In this document: in pieces, positions 14,201 to 24,368 of the stretch
How positions within the stretch are numbered: position 1 is the first letter of the stretch
Layout: each line of letters opens with the position of its first letter
NCBI RefSeq assembly: GCF_963678635.1
Contig: NC_087063.1
Coordinates: 1,896,073 to 1,960,072, forward strand
Direction of reading: 5' to 3'
DNA from: Symsagittifera roscoffensis
Taxonomy: Eukaryota > Xenacoelomorpha > Acoela > Convolutidae
Length of the DNA stretch: 64,000 nt
Translations under genes and position numbers: made by a program
Notes under the pieces: generated by a model
The model's database searches: none
Told to the model about the DNA's origin: nothing
The model's input: the letters and a program-made list of their open reading frames with translations, nothing else

Positions 14201-15434
14201 GCAACATAGATTAGAACCACTTTTAAGTAGCTAACATGTTTTCTGCCACTGATGTGCATTTTTACTATTTTCGCATTGTCTCAGCTAAATTGAGCAATCT
14301 TCAACGCCAGTGCTTGTATTTTGGTTCTCAACGGAAAGCTCATCGAATTTTCCCCGGAGCCAATTTCTTTCAAGCTTGAGTCCAACTATCAAGTTCAACA
14401 TTTACCATTGTAGTGCCAACAATATTTTTCTCATCTTCAACCGAAATTAACGTTCTGCAATCACTTCCTTATCAAGTCCACGACCTGAGATGTAACTTCA
14501 ACCGACAAGAAATCAATCAAATTTTCACGCTTTATACAGCTTTTCGAGGGCATTTTTGCAATTACCGGATTTTATTCCGATCAAAATGCTGACATTGCTT
14601 TTTTGAATGCTCTTGTCACTTGAATTCACTTTAACTAAAGCTGAAATAACTATTTTAGTCAAGCTTTTCAAATTTTAATGGAAACGATTTTTCCTTCGGC
14701 CATCAAGTGCTATTGAGTTTTTTGGTTTAGACACATTTGCAATCAGTTTAACTGACTGCTGATTTTGGAGACGCTGGTACGCCGGGACAATTTGGGATTC
14801 ATTAAAATTTAACACTATCCATGGTTAATTTTCCCAACTTGCACCGGTCATGATTTTTTGAAATTTTAAACGGTACGCGACACGTAGAAAAAAAAGTGTA
14901 CTGATAAAAACTAGTCCTGGAAATTTAAAGTTGCTGTTATGCGTTGAAAACTAGCTCTTTCTATGTGGTCTTTTTAAAATTGTTAGCCGGTAAGACACTG
15001 TCTTTTTTGGCATTATCCATACAATTTATCTGTTAATCTACCCTCTAACGCTCTAATTAGAACCGGACAAAGAAGTCTAAAGAGCCTTCTCAAATTCGAT
15101 GTGAAAATCGCAAATTACATTTTATCAACCAGAAAATTGACCATTAGCCGAGGAAAAAAACGGAGGTTTTTATAGCTGCCAAATGAAATTTATTTTAACT
15201 GTCAGTAGGGAGTTTTCTTTATCCTTCGCTTTCCTGGCTTTGAAAGGATCCAAGTTTAACTGGCGAACAAGATTTATTAGTTGACCTTTTAGCTCTGCGG
15301 TGTCTGTTACAAATACATAAAACCAATTTGCTTTTTTCCTCTTGTTAAAGTATTAAAATGGTCATCGATATCCTTTTCTTACCAGGAGAGAATTGAAAAC
15401 AAAGCCGAATCGTAGGCTAGCAGCTAATTACTAA
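5222..15434 (+). CDS. Gene A: seven-exon gene for a 248-residue protein of unknown function
   Basis: Proposed exons are 5222-5276 (ATG start), 6206-6638, 7171-7205, 12686-12767, 15061-15100, 15247-15299 and 15386-15434 (TAA). They total 747 bases, and every junction is in phase and uses GT...AG (donors GTAAAT, GTATGT, GTAATT, GTATCG, GTGAAA, GTGTCT; acceptors include TTCTAG, TTTCAG, TACCAG). The main exon encodes a polar, serine- and basic-rich region with a short KRKQRLQKRL coiled-coil-like stretch, a glycine/serine tract and a DDSSHYSDD acidic patch. The last four exons encode a more ordered, probably helical end that includes AELARHLILYLPRQR and DLLVDLLALRREL. I do not recognise the family. 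No signal peptide or membrane segment is seen. Exons 1-2 are the firmest; the 35-base exon 7171-7205 and the joins to the 3' exons are inference from phase and local coding character. An ATTAAA at about 15577 could be the poly(A) signal. Confidence 0.55.
5277..6205 (+). other. Gene A intron 1
   Basis: A 929-base AT-rich intron from GTAAATAG to TTTTCTAG. A 62-codon low-complexity frame at 5531-5719 (lysine, asparagine and glutamine from A-rich DNA) is judged to be chance. Nothing else is supported. Confidence 0.5.
6206..6638 (+). CDS. Gene A, main coding exon
   Basis: The exon is open for 433 bases between TTTTTCTAG and GTATGTTTTT. It starts two bases into a codon and leaves two bases, matching the phases of the exons assigned on each side. 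The GC content and balanced codon use stand out sharply from the flanking introns. A second frame (6452-6706) is also open but lacks a fit at either splice site. A GGTTCGAATCC string here resembles a tRNA B box but is coding sequence, with no matching A box or T-stem. Confidence 0.7.
7835..8530 (-). mobile_element. Two adjacent hAT-like non-autonomous copies
   Basis: CAGGGGCGGATCTA begins at 7835 and again at 8172. The right end reads AATCCGCCCTT at about 8520-8530. Interior matches to the 38.2 kb element, in reverse order, are the ACTTTCTCGAGG or ATTTTCTTGATGAG-AGG start, the GTCGACC block, ACTATA-GG, the GGCGCCAAAGGCG palindrome and GGGTCGACAGGGGGTC. The first copy lacks its right terminus, so the pair looks like a tandem or nested insertion. 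No matching 8-bp duplication surrounds the pair. Too short to encode a transposase. Confidence 0.6.
9440..9745 (+). other. C-rich tract with a 101-codon open frame, coding status doubtful
   Basis: Dense C runs (12 C at 9541-9552, then 6 more after one G) produce a Pro/Thr/Ser-rich frame. After the tract the frame continues as a more ordinary stretch ending in RDAYNEAIQLVFSETNF and a stop. No splice sites fit well. It could be a fragment of a mobile-element protein, but I could not assign it. The opposite strand of the tract is G-rich and could fold as a quadruplex. Confidence 0.25.
12768..15060 (+). other. Gene A intron 4
   Basis: A 2.3 kb AT-rich interval. It contains a CCCGGGA-ATCGTATTGTCACCCCGGG inverted motif near 13497-13520, similar in content to the CCCGGG ends of the 40.6 kb element. 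No coding region is supported; the 72-codon minus-strand frame at 14041-14259 has no splice or codon support. Confidence 0.4.
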
Positions 15435-16020
15435 CCCGCAAATAACTACATGTACACGGAGAAATGAGATCTTAATGCTCATTTTCCTTAATCTATTCTC
15501 CTGCAACTTTTTTTCTGCGTGCTTTTAGGTTTGTTAATTCCCTTTCTACAAAAATTGATCCCTTTCAATCAAGGATATTAAAGTAGAGAATTTATGGAGA
15601 TTATTCAGAAAGAAGTTAGATTAATCGATCTGGTTATATCGAGTGTGACCAAACTCTGAGAAAAAAGGTAAGAAGTTTGCATCAAACAACAAGCTGTTCA
15701 AATAGTGTTTTGATTTCGATGAACACACTTTAATCAACAGTTCGTTCAAGTGAAATTGTCAAAAAGAAAATGATTTTTTTTAAAACTCAAAATGTGTACA
15801 CGCACACACACTGTTTGAAGTTAGTTTGATTGTATGCAATTTCTTAGAGCAACTACAAACTAGTTCTTAGGACAACTTTGTTGAAAAAATCTCATCGAAA
15901 AGTAAACCATGTAAAAACGATCATGGCCAATGAGAAAAAATATAGAACAAATACATTTATGACACAACGTCAGGAAACAAAAAACAACAAGAGTAAATAT
16001 AGGGAGTTTTCATTTAAAGA

Positions 16021-16250
16021 AAGTCTTTTGAAACAACCTGTTGCTTGCATAAAAACACCAGTAAATTGAGAAATTTGTCATAAAACAGTGTTTTTGAATC
16101 AACCTGTTTTTTACAAAAAAAAACACCAGTAAGCTGAGGCATTTTTCATAAAAAGGTGTATTTCAAACAGAATGTTTTCTACAAAAAAAAAACACCAATA
16201 AATTGTGGGATTTTTCATACAAAATCTTTTCGAAAAATCTGTTAGGTTTT
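16021..16250 (+). repeat. ~67-bp tandem repeat, about 3.3 units
   Basis: Units begin near 16021, 16089, 16156 and 16223 (the last partial). Each contains GTTTTTGAA-CAACCTGTT, a run of A, ACACCAGTAAATTGAGG and ATTTTTCATAAAA. Divergence between units is moderate. Confidence 0.65.
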
Positions 16251-16308
16251 TTTAAACAATTGTTTCCCTAACAAACAATTATTTCCTTAACAAACAATTG
16301 TTTAAAAA

Positions 16309-16390
16309 AGCCCTCACAGGTTGTTTCAAAAACTCTATTTTGATTATAAAGCCCTCACAGGTTGTTTCAAAAACTCTATTTTGATTATAA
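16309..16390 (+). repeat. 41-bp perfect direct duplication
   Basis: Two adjacent copies at 16309-16349 and 16350-16390 begin AGCCCTCACAGGTTG and end TTTTGATTATAA. No mismatch between copies was seen, so the duplication is recent. An AACAATTGTT palindrome set lies just upstream at 16256-16303. Confidence 0.85.
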
Positions 16391-16509
16391 AATTTGATTA
16401 TAAAAATCACGAGGTGAAAAAATGTTGATTCAACGCAACCGGATACCGGATAAAACAAAAAATTAATAAGTTTCTAACTCATTTATTCGAAAAAGCTAGC
16501 TGAGTATAA

Positions 16510-16640
16510 CAAGACTGCTCGTAAATCAAGGCAAACCCCTGAGAGTTCTGACCGTCCCTTAATTCATATCGAATAGTTTTTGGGAAAAGAAAATAATGAA
16601 ACCCTATACATTTTTGGACAATATCAAAGTGCAAAAGTTG
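16510..16640 (+). repeat. Copy of the CTCGTA-TCAGG / TTTTGGACAATATC repeat family
   Basis: GACTGCTCGTAAATCAAGG, TTCTGACCGTCCCTT, ATCGAATAGTTTTTGGG and TTTTTGGACAATATCAAAGTG match, in order, the units at 56870-57000 and partly 12030-12110. Confidence 0.5.
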
Positions 16641-18529
16641 GTTGTTTTTATTTTCGTTTCCTTTGGGTTTTGCAGATCTCTAGACTTTTGCGAGACTCTA
16701 GTTTTAGTCCGTCAATATTATTGCCACCTCTTTCTGACATCATTTTTGCCATTTTTGCTACCTCTCTGGCGGCTTAAGTTATCCAACGACATCATCATTG
16801 CCACCTCTTTTTGTGTTTTAGGTCCCACTCAAAAAAATTCGAATTTTTTGTTTCTATTATCTAGGTCTGCTATTTTGAAATTTGGTAAAATTTTCCCAAA
16901 GGATAAATTAGCTGTTGTTTCGGAAGAGTGAACGGTTTTGTACCCAAAGGTCTGTAATAGGGTTCCTTGTTTTTTCTGTTAGTTGAGTTCTTCCTTTTCA
17001 GTTTGCTAAAAACAATTGGTCAAAAAAAAGTTTGCAGATGTCCGTAATCTATTTTTTCAACTGCAGCCCAGTGTAATGCCTTTGACCGAAACATACGGAA
17101 TAAAGATTTAGGGCACCGGATCATTCAATTTTCCGTTGTCTTTAAGGATAATATATTTTTGACAGACTAAAATTTTATAGAGGGTATTAGGTTTTCTATT
17201 GAAGTGTTTTTTGTACGTGTGCAACTGTTTGTGATTGAATTGCGCTCCTAAAAATTCAATTTTCTTTGAAGCAATTACGTTTGAAGAGCGTTTCGTTTTT
17301 TTTTCTGGACAAAGATCGAAGTTTGGATTTCACTATAAGAAGAAACTTTTCTTTTTATCAGTTTGATCGATGGTCTGCAACTATACAAACAAAAAATTTC
17401 AAATTTGGCTTTTAAAAAGAAAAAAATAGAATTGGTTAAAAAATGATTCAGGAGAGAACAATTTGGAGTAATAAATGATTGAAATTTTAGCCTCTACAAC
17501 TTCTTTGTCATAGTGAGAAAAAAGTATTAGTTTGACAGCTTGTATTTGAAACTAATTGTTCAAATTTATATTGTTGCCAGCTAAATGGCTTTGGTGAAGT
17601 TATAGAGTAAACTTCTGCTACCTAACTGGTTGTGCGGTTGGATAACTTTTGTTTCCGTGGTTACAGAGAAGGGCCGATGAAATTTCATTGTATTCAGTTG
17701 TAACCAAAAAACCGAAACAAAAATACTTCCATTACCCAAGGAACCCCAAAGTTTCTGAATAGTTTGTTGAATAAACTGCTATGAGTACAACTAAGAATCT
17801 GCTCAGGGAAAACTATTTCTAATCACCTTGAAAAAATTGTTCTGAATTTTTTTTCTGTGAGAAGGGTCAATTTGTTCTCTGCACTTTTCCTTGAATTAGA
17901 AACCCGTTAACTTTTTTCAACTAACAAACTCATTTTTTTTTCAGAATCGATTTTGAATCCAACTTTTTCAATTTCTAAATAGAATGTTTCGCACTTGGAC
18001 ATTTTATTTTAAAACTATAGCTTTCAAAATTATCTTCATTGCCTTTGAACCGTCCTTCAAATTTAAATTTCGGTCTATAAAAAAGTTTATAAAAACAAAA
18101 TTTTCAGTTTTTGGGCTCATAATTTTAGAAACTTGTTTGGCCTACCCACTAACCCTATCAAAATATTAACAAAAGACATTTGCTAGTTATGTTTCACTCA
18201 TTATACTAAATTTGCACTGTTTACTCAAACATGAATGATTGAGTATAATTTTTAGATACTGATTTGCAAATCAATTTTTCCACTGGTTGTTTAAAGTTAT
18301 TGAGAGATTGCGTTATCAACCAATTATTGGAAGTTAGACACATTTGATTTTGATTTATCCCTAGTGCTGTTCGAATCATAAAAAACACGGTTGTTTGAAT
18401 CTATTTACAATTTTTGTCTGTTCCGGCTTCTTGAAGTGGCAAGAAATAAGGCACTTTTGCACTTCGCTTTCAGAAAAAAACATTGCGAGGTAAACTCTTC
18501 GTTTTGTAAATTGTCGGCGGATTCCACGA

Positions 18530-18692
18530 TAAGGACGCTCACTTTTGTTCTTCTTTTGTTCTTTCATTCTCTTTGAATGTTCCGAAAAAAATTTAATATG
18601 TTTAAAGGCTTTTTTCTGGAATCCAGGAACATACAGACACAAAACTGTGCACCTATCCAGTACACAGTTTGGCCTCGTAATAAAAGTCATTT
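18530..18692 (-). repeat. Dispersed repeat shared with 57.58-57.70 kb
   Basis: Read on the minus strand, ATTACGAGGCCAAACTGTG, CTGGATAGGTGCACAG, TTTTGTGTCTG and TCCAGAAA-AAGCCTTTAAA match the + strand at about 57585-57670. A shorter match (CGCAGTTTGGCCTTGTAATG) lies at 59661-59680. Confidence 0.65.
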
Positions 18693-18694
18693 TC

Positions 18695-18960
18695 GGGATT
18701 GTGGCCGAATTCAGAGGAGATTGTGACGGATTGTCTGAAGGTGCGCTGAATTTACAATTTAACAAGGATTTGATGGGGAGCTCGTTGTTTTTCGAAATTA
18801 AGTTTCCGGTGTTTTCCTTGCTGCTCATGATTATTTGATTGTCCGGGAAACTGAAAGCTGTGTCTTCTATGTTGCTTTAGATGGGCCAACGTGTCGACGA
18901 GATCTTGAAGTATTCTGATCTTCATCATCCATTAGTTGCGGATTGATGCATTCCGCAATA
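18695..18960 (-). other. Orphan coding-like segment on the minus strand
   Basis: Two minus-strand frames are open here. One reads through a polar region including DLVDTLAHLKQHRRHS and FQFPGQSNNHEQQ. The other starts at an ATG near 18828 (MSSKENTGNLIS) and runs into the adjacent repeat at 18692. Base composition is richer and more codon-like than the surroundings, and a CTTTCAG precedes the second frame. It may be an exon of a minus-strand gene or the start of a mobile-element gag-like frame. I cannot choose, and the frame downstream is repeat. Confidence 0.25.
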
Positions 18961-20307
18961 CTTGGAGAGACATTTGTAGTTTTGGAGAATCTTTGAACAC
19001 TAAAACTTATTGAGAACAGTTAAGTTCACTGGCGGAAATTACATTTTATGATATCAAGTGAATAGAAACTGTTTGCAACGACCTAAATTGGCTTTACGTT
19101 GAGTGCGCCAGTGCAAAAACTGTTTGAAAAAAATTGAAACGCTAGAGTAAAAACTGCTGCAGATAAGCAACGGCTATTTTGCAGCAACCAACTTTTTGAA
19201 TAAAGCTTTTATAGTAACTAATTTTGAGATAACTAATTTCGAGCAAAACAAGCTGGTGCCAAAAACAAGCTGGTGAAACACATGTAAAAACAAAACATTA
19301 AACACACACCTCGAAAACGTTTTACCGGAGTTTTTTAGAAGATCAATAGCAGCTGAAAAATCACCGAGAAATTTTGTGAAAAAATCGAGACACGCAGTGT
19401 CAGATGTGAACAAGCTTCGAGATGCAATATAAACTGTTGCATATCTGGTACAAAAGGCATATGGAAAACACTAACAAAATTCTTTCATCTGAGAATCGTT
19501 TTGAGCCGACACATAGTTTTTTTATTGTTTTTTTTTGATAAAAAAATGCAGGAACATATTGCATACAAGCGTTTTATTTGTCAATTAAAGCACGATATTG
19601 AGCACATGTGTGTTATTTCTTTTCAGCTTGTTTTGTTTAATTGGAGAGGCAAAATATTTTCATCTATTAATTTTTTAATCTATTAAATATTTTAATTTTT
19701 TAATTGATAAATTGCACTTAAGTTTCAAATAATTGACTAGTGTTTCAAAATGACACTAGTTTTTTAAACTTTAAACTAGCTTCTAAAGAATGGCAGGGAA
19801 TTTTCACGTCATCAAGTGTTTTTCGTAAGCAACAGCTATGTATTGAATCGAGAAGCTTTGTGAATAAATCGGGACACTTAGTGTCGAAGTTTCAACTATT
19901 TTCGAAATGAAATATCAGCTGTTTCTTATCTGTTAGATACAAAATACATGTGAAAAAACTGATCAAAACACACAAATTTGGAAAAATTTACACGATAACA
20001 GGCAATTTTGCTTTCTAATTTGTTGGGTTGATTGCTTTTGGGAAGATATTGCACTTTAGTTTCAATAAGTGCACTAGTGCATAAACTTTTGCAATAATTT
20101 TTTAAATATTGCACTACTGTTTCAAAACATGCGCTGGGTTTTCAATTAATGCACCGAAAGATACTGAACACGCTTGTTTTTATTTATACATTTACACCAT
20201 AATGTTCTCTGCTTAATGAACCAGTTGGCCAAAACTTGTTCTCATTAATGATTAGAAAAAACGCTTGAAGTGGATTACCTGACTGATGTTACTTGAATCA
20301 TGCCAAG

Positions 20308-20541
20308 ATGACTACGTCGATAGCTAATAAACCTAATGACTCTTTACTAAAGCTAATTAAAATAGTGTTCGACTTCTCTCTGACTATGGAAAACAAGAAA
20401 ACAGTAAAGAAGCCCAAAGGCAACAAAGACGAAAAAGAAAATCAAAAACCTAAGCCTATCATGACTTCAGCGTCCAAGGACGCAGACCAGAAATCAGATC
20501 CGCCCAGTTTTTGGTTATCAAAACTGATTCATCATTATTGA
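20308..20541 (+). CDS. Orphan exon or short ORF, lysine-rich
   Basis: The frame is open from ATG 20308 (or ATG 20386) to TGA at 20539-20541. After 20386 the sequence is strongly codon-like and encodes a charged stretch such as KKPKGNKDEKENQKPKP followed by TSASKDADQKSDPPSFW. It may be a first exon (GT at 20507 or 20514 are poor donors), a single small gene, or the start of a retroelement ORF1. No family is recognised. No poly(A) signal was identified close by. Confidence 0.3.
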   Translation: MTTSIANKPNDSLLKLIKIVFDFSLTMENKKTVKKPKGNKDEKENQKPKPIMTSASKDADQKSDPPSFWLSKLIHHY

Positions 20542-21725
20542 ATTTTTTTTATTTTGAAAAAAAACTTTTGATAGCCGTTTAAAAGTATAATCGGGTTCTA
20601 AAAATTATCAGGTAGCATGATTCAAATTTTTTTTATAACTTAGGAGGAAATTCGTAAATAAACAGTAAACTTATGGTTGTTAATAGAAAATATTCAAATC
20701 GAATTTTAATTTAAAATGTCCAAAAATGCCTGCCGCAAACTACTATGGCAATTTTTTGGGTTCAAAAAATATTTTAACAGATTTTTTTTTTCAAAAAGTG
20801 CTTTTACTGTTCCGTTTTTTGAAACCACCAAAAAATTATAAATTTTATAATTATTTTTAAATTGTTTTGTTTTTATCAATTTAAAGTACTGTTTTTTGTT
20901 TTCATCCTCTTGAAGTATATTTCAAGTGGTCTGGTGGGACCATATATCTAAACACGCGTTTGAACAGGACTCCCTAAATATGACTGGATTGTACTTCTAA
21001 CCATGTAACTAATCTTTTCAAATTTTGAAAAATTACCCTGTTGATATTATGCACCAGTGGACAAAATTGAGCGTAACTTCAGGAAGTTACTTTAGCTGTT
21101 TTTTTCTCGAGAATTGTGTTAGATATAACCATTAACTTCAAATTTAACCCAAGATTTTATATGGACCGAGAGCAAAAAATCAGAGCTTTCCTTAATGAAC
21201 ATATCGAAATTTGGTTGGAAAGACTCGCCATATAACTCTGGGTTGGAAAAAAAGCAACTTTTCACTATCTCCGCTTGAGATAAAAAGCAACGTGAAATTG
21301 TACTTTACCGCAGATTTTTGTTAAAGTTTGCACTCTTGTTCTTTCTTGTCGATGAGCTTAACAGTTCACCAACAGTTAATTATTGTCGCGATAAAATTAC
21401 ACAAACTGAATGTTTTTTTCCGCTCATTAGAAAAAAAAGAGCTCACTCTGATGCAAAATTTAGTGCAGCTAGTAAAACTGGCATTTTCAAGTCCTTCTCA
21501 TCATTTTTGATAACTTGTTAACGAAAGCACTAATATTTTGCTCTTAGTATCTGTAAAAACTTTGTTGAAATTGTAGTCGAAACTAATCCTCAAAAAAGAA
21601 CTTAAGAGAGTAAAACGCCAAATTTTGTTTTCTTTTTTCCCTTGTGCGCTCGCTTAATTTATTTTTCCAGTTTTCTGCTTTAAGGCTAAAAAAATGAAAT
21701 AATTTTTAATTTTGTTAACTTTGAG

Positions 21726-21866
21726 AACCATGTTATCAGTGCCGTAACTGTTGCTGATCTGGAAGACAAAGCTGATTTGGCCATCTCTAACTTGCAAGGA
21801 TCAAGCGTGTCCTCCGGCATCGATATCAAAGGAACTTCAATTCTTTCTCAACTCTGTTTTTTATAG
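21726..21866 (+). CDS. Orphan coding-like exon
   Basis: An island open to TAG 21864-21866, with possible acceptors TTTGAG at 21725 or TTATCAG at 21739. It encodes SAVTVADLEDKADLAISNLQ and then a GSSVSSGIDIKG region. Codon content is clearly different from flanking DNA, but the reverse strand is also open over the same bases, so strand is uncertain. Possible donors are GT at 21807 or 21856. The gene it belongs to was not established. Confidence 0.3.
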   Translation, partial: NHVISAVTVADLEDKADLAISNLQGSSVSSGIDIKGTSILSQLCFL

Positions 21867-22049
21867 AATAGTTTTCTCAGTGCCAAGACAAACTGATCTG
21901 GATTTTATCAATTTTCAGACTACATTATTCGAAATGCTTTTTTTGGACAAATCGGATTTTTGAGTTTTTTGTTAGGAAATTCCGTTCTTCAAACCAGAGT
22001 TCGCACTACTTCGGCAATCTTTGCTGTTCTTTTGCCTCGAGCCAATCTG

Positions 22050-22682
22050 TCTCATTTTTGCTCCGACCATTTGAAAATTGTGGATGAACTTTGTATTCAC
22101 TTTGTTTTCTACGAACTTTTTATTTTTTGTTTTCTACGAGAAATCAGCTCACACATAAATCATAATTAGTGAGTTAAATAAATAATATATCATATAAAAG
22201 CCCTTTCAGTCGTGATTAAATTGATATTAAAATTGTTTGAACTTTTTTCTCAGTTTTCAAAAACCGGTTTGGAAGTTTTAATTTTTGGTCTGATTTTGAG
22301 CTAATAAGGTTATCGTGCAGGCTTACAAAAGGTTATGAACCTAAATTATGCCGAGAAAACTTAATTAAAATTGGTTGTTGGAGTTTTTAGTGCCAATTTG
22401 TGAATTAAAAAATTCAAAAAATTCTGCAAAAGTTCAGCAAAATTTTAAAATCTGTGTAATTCGTTTTCTTTTAATTTTTTTTTGTTTTTCTGAACGTTTT
22501 TTCCCAATTCGTCTAATTCCCTATGAATGTCGAATTTGCCTGATTTCCTAATTTGGTTCAGATTTTTCTATTATACCACACAGAAAAAACTAACCCTATT
22601 TGAGAAAAAAAGTTTTTTTTAATAAGACTATGGACGGAACATTCTGTGCTACTGCAAAGTAACCGGCGATCCTTGTTATATT
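22050..22682 (-). repeat. ACCGGCTA-family dispersed repeat, long minus-orientation copy
   Basis: In + strand order: CTCCGACCATTTGAAAAT, CAGCTCACACATAA, ATATCATATAAAAGCCC, CTGATTTTGAGCTAATAAGG, ACCACACAGAAAAAAC, GGACGGAACATTCTGTGCTA and GTAACCGGCGATCCTTGTT. The same order recurs at 54590-55225, which defines an element of about 630 bases. No coding potential is seen. Confidence 0.65.
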
Positions 22683-23182
22683 TTTTGTTTTAGTCGAGGC
22701 AAAAAATCTGCCAAGGACATAAAAAATATTTTAATTTTCATTCAAGAAATCAGTAGTCAGTCAGAAATTCCGAACAAATTACGTCTTTTGACACACTCGC
22801 CACTAAAAAATAGGCCGTTGGTATCAATTCACCAAAAAATCAAAAAACGCCTTAAAATCCTCCATAATTTTCTGCTCAGATTTATCATAATCAGGTTTTT
22901 TGTTTGACATCATCCTGCTAAATGCAGTACAATAAGTGAACAATAAAAATCGGCTCTTTTTTCCACATTCGCTCCTCACGTTTCAAGATTTTTTGAATAA
23001 TTGTTTCATGAATACTTATAGTTAAAACCGTGATAATACAATTTAGAGTATGAAGAGAAAATCTGTTCACAATAAGTAGTTTGTTCTCAATGCCAAAGAT
23101 TCTTTAAGTGCATTTTTAAAACCCTGAGTATTTTTCAAAATTGGAGTTGAAAAGTTGGGGCGTTGCAGTGGAAAATAGACCA

Positions 23183-23520
23183 CCCGCACCGAAGTTTCAC
23201 GGATAAAAATTAATTATAATGGATATTTGTAGAATTATGTTGTCTATATAATCGACTATAGTGGCAAAATTAGACAACGTAATGGATTTTTAATCCATTC
23301 TAATTGCTAATTGATTAAAATTGTTGATAAATTTTTCTGAAAATAAATTGAAATCAATCGATTATAATTGATTATAATCTATTATATTGGGATTTTATTG
23401 CTTAAAAAATAGTATCATTATAATCCATTTTCAATCGATTATAATCGAAATATTTTTTTTTGGAGACTGACAATGAAAATCCAATATAATCGATTATTAT
23501 CCATGAAACTTCAGTGCGGG
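23183..23520. mobile_element. Inverted-repeat (MITE-like) element beside a coding-like exon
   Basis: The left end CCCGCACCGAAGTTTCACGG (23183-23202) is the near-perfect reverse complement of the right end CCATGAAACTTCAGTGCGGG (23501-23520). The interior is a series of ATTATAATCGATTATAATC-type AT palindromes. The right terminus lies about 65 bases upstream of the coding-like exon at 23587. No target duplication was obvious. Non-autonomous; the superfamily is not clear. Confidence 0.7.
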
Positions 23521-23586
23521 CAAAATTTTTTTTATATCGAACTTGAAAGCAAATATAAGAGTGAAAATTGAACGTCTTTAAAGTAG

Positions 23587-23771
23587 TCCACGTGAAAGAT
23601 CCGAACAATCCGAATGCGGCGAACCGAGTTCAAGTCCCAGTAAACGACGACGACAGTTTCCTGCCGCCCTCGTCACGTGACTCACAAGGACAGATGATCA
23701 CGTGGGAGACTCATTACGACCCCAGGAACAAAGTTGGGATCAGTCAGAATTTTAGCGCCAGATTTGTTTGA
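23587..23771 (+). CDS. Candidate exon of unidentified gene, part 1
   Basis: A strongly codon-like, GC-richer island with acceptor GTAG at 23583-23586 (or AAAG three bases earlier), beginning two bases into a codon. It encodes HVKDPNNPNAANRVQVPV, then NDDDSFLPPSSRDSQG and TWETHYDPRNK, and runs to TGA 23769-23771. Donors are poor (GTTGGG at 23733, phase 0; GTTTGA at 23766, phase 0). Either could join the exon at 24258. Asp/Asn/Pro-rich, with no domain recognised. If no donor is used it would be a terminal exon. Confidence 0.4.
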
Positions 23772-24139
23772 CTCGAAAAAGCAAAGTACATTCAATTACG
23801 CTGCTACAAAAAATGGATTCTGGCGTTTTTTGTCCAATTTTTTGGTGAACAAGCTAAAAATTTTAAATAGAGCTGGGTAAAATATCTTTGAAACGATGAT
23901 CTGATTTTTTAATTAAAAATTTTGAAGAAACTTTTCCGCTTCCAGTTGCGGGGCGGGTGTTAAAGTTGGTTACAGTTCCTGGTAAAAATTATCAGAACTT
24001 TTGTCTCATACCTTTCATCGAGTAAATGCGTAGCCCGCGTCTTTGCGCTGACGATCTTTTGTTAGTTTGGCAAAAACACGTTGTACTTTTTCTTTAGCTT
24101 TTTGTCTAGAGACGTTTAGTCATTATTAAGCTTTTCTAC

Positions 24140-24190
24140 CCAGAAGGGAGTTTCGACCCCCTTACTACCCAAATGGTCTTCTTTTGGTAA
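24140..24190 (+). repeat. Short hAT-like family remnant
   Basis: TTTCGACCCCCTTACTACCC followed by AAATGGTCTTC matches the corresponding block of the 38.2 kb element (GACCCCCTGCCGACCC, AAATGGTCCTCC). Both termini are missing. Confidence 0.35.
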
Positions 24191-24257
24191 TTGTTAAGGC
24201 CTCTTTGGTAAATTTTGTACTTCATTACGAATCCAGCCCCTTTAAAAATGACGACAG

Positions 24258-24368
24258 GTGAGGATTGATCCCAACAAGGCCGACTCCGACGACGAGGGTT
24301 CCAATTTTTGGCAACTGCGGGAGAAAGATGCAATGAAACCACCGGCTAAAAGCCACGGCAAACATTGA
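24258..24368 (+). CDS. Candidate terminal exon of the same unidentified gene
   Basis: Following the acceptor GACGACAG, the frame reads VRIDPNKADSDDEGSNFWQL, REKDAMKPPAKSHGKH, then TGA at 24366-24368. Codon content is good and the frame is closed by stops immediately upstream, consistent with an exon boundary here. Phase 0 matches both candidate donors of the 23587 exon. The product would end in an acidic then basic tail. A degraded hAT-like fragment occupies the intron around 24140-24190. Confidence 0.4.
   Translation: MRIDPNKADSDDEGSNFWQLREKDAMKPPAKSHGKH

Larger units (their letters stand above)
15435..20290. other. Repeat-rich region between gene A and the orphan exons
   Basis: It holds the small tandem repeats at 16021-16390, a copy of the 12.0/56.9 kb repeat family at about 16510-16640, repeat matches at 18.4-18.7 kb shared with 57.6 kb, and two diverged related blocks near 19080-19440 and 19740-20160. 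The latter share GTTTCAA-, GAGACAC or GGGACAC...GTGTC and GCACTAGTG motifs. Apart from the minus-strand candidate at 18.8 kb no gene is supported. The 111-codon frame at 16596-16931 is hydrophobic but lacks other support. Confidence 0.4.

Noticed and set aside
14981-15130. Alternative reading of the exon at 15061 in phase 0 (lysine-rich)
   Set aside because: Only the reading entered with one base joins in phase to both the 12686 and 15247 exons.
16021-16390. Possible CRISPR-like array
   Set aside because: Units are contiguous tandem repeats without unique spacers, in a eukaryotic context.
16596-16931. 111-codon hydrophobic frame
   Set aside because: It begins within a dispersed repeat copy, has T-rich composition that gives hydrophobic residues by chance, and has no splice or codon support.
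18376-18690. C-terminal part of a 150-codon minus-strand frame
   Set aside because: This part matches the repeat at 57.6 kb, where the frame is not kept, so it is repeat sequence.
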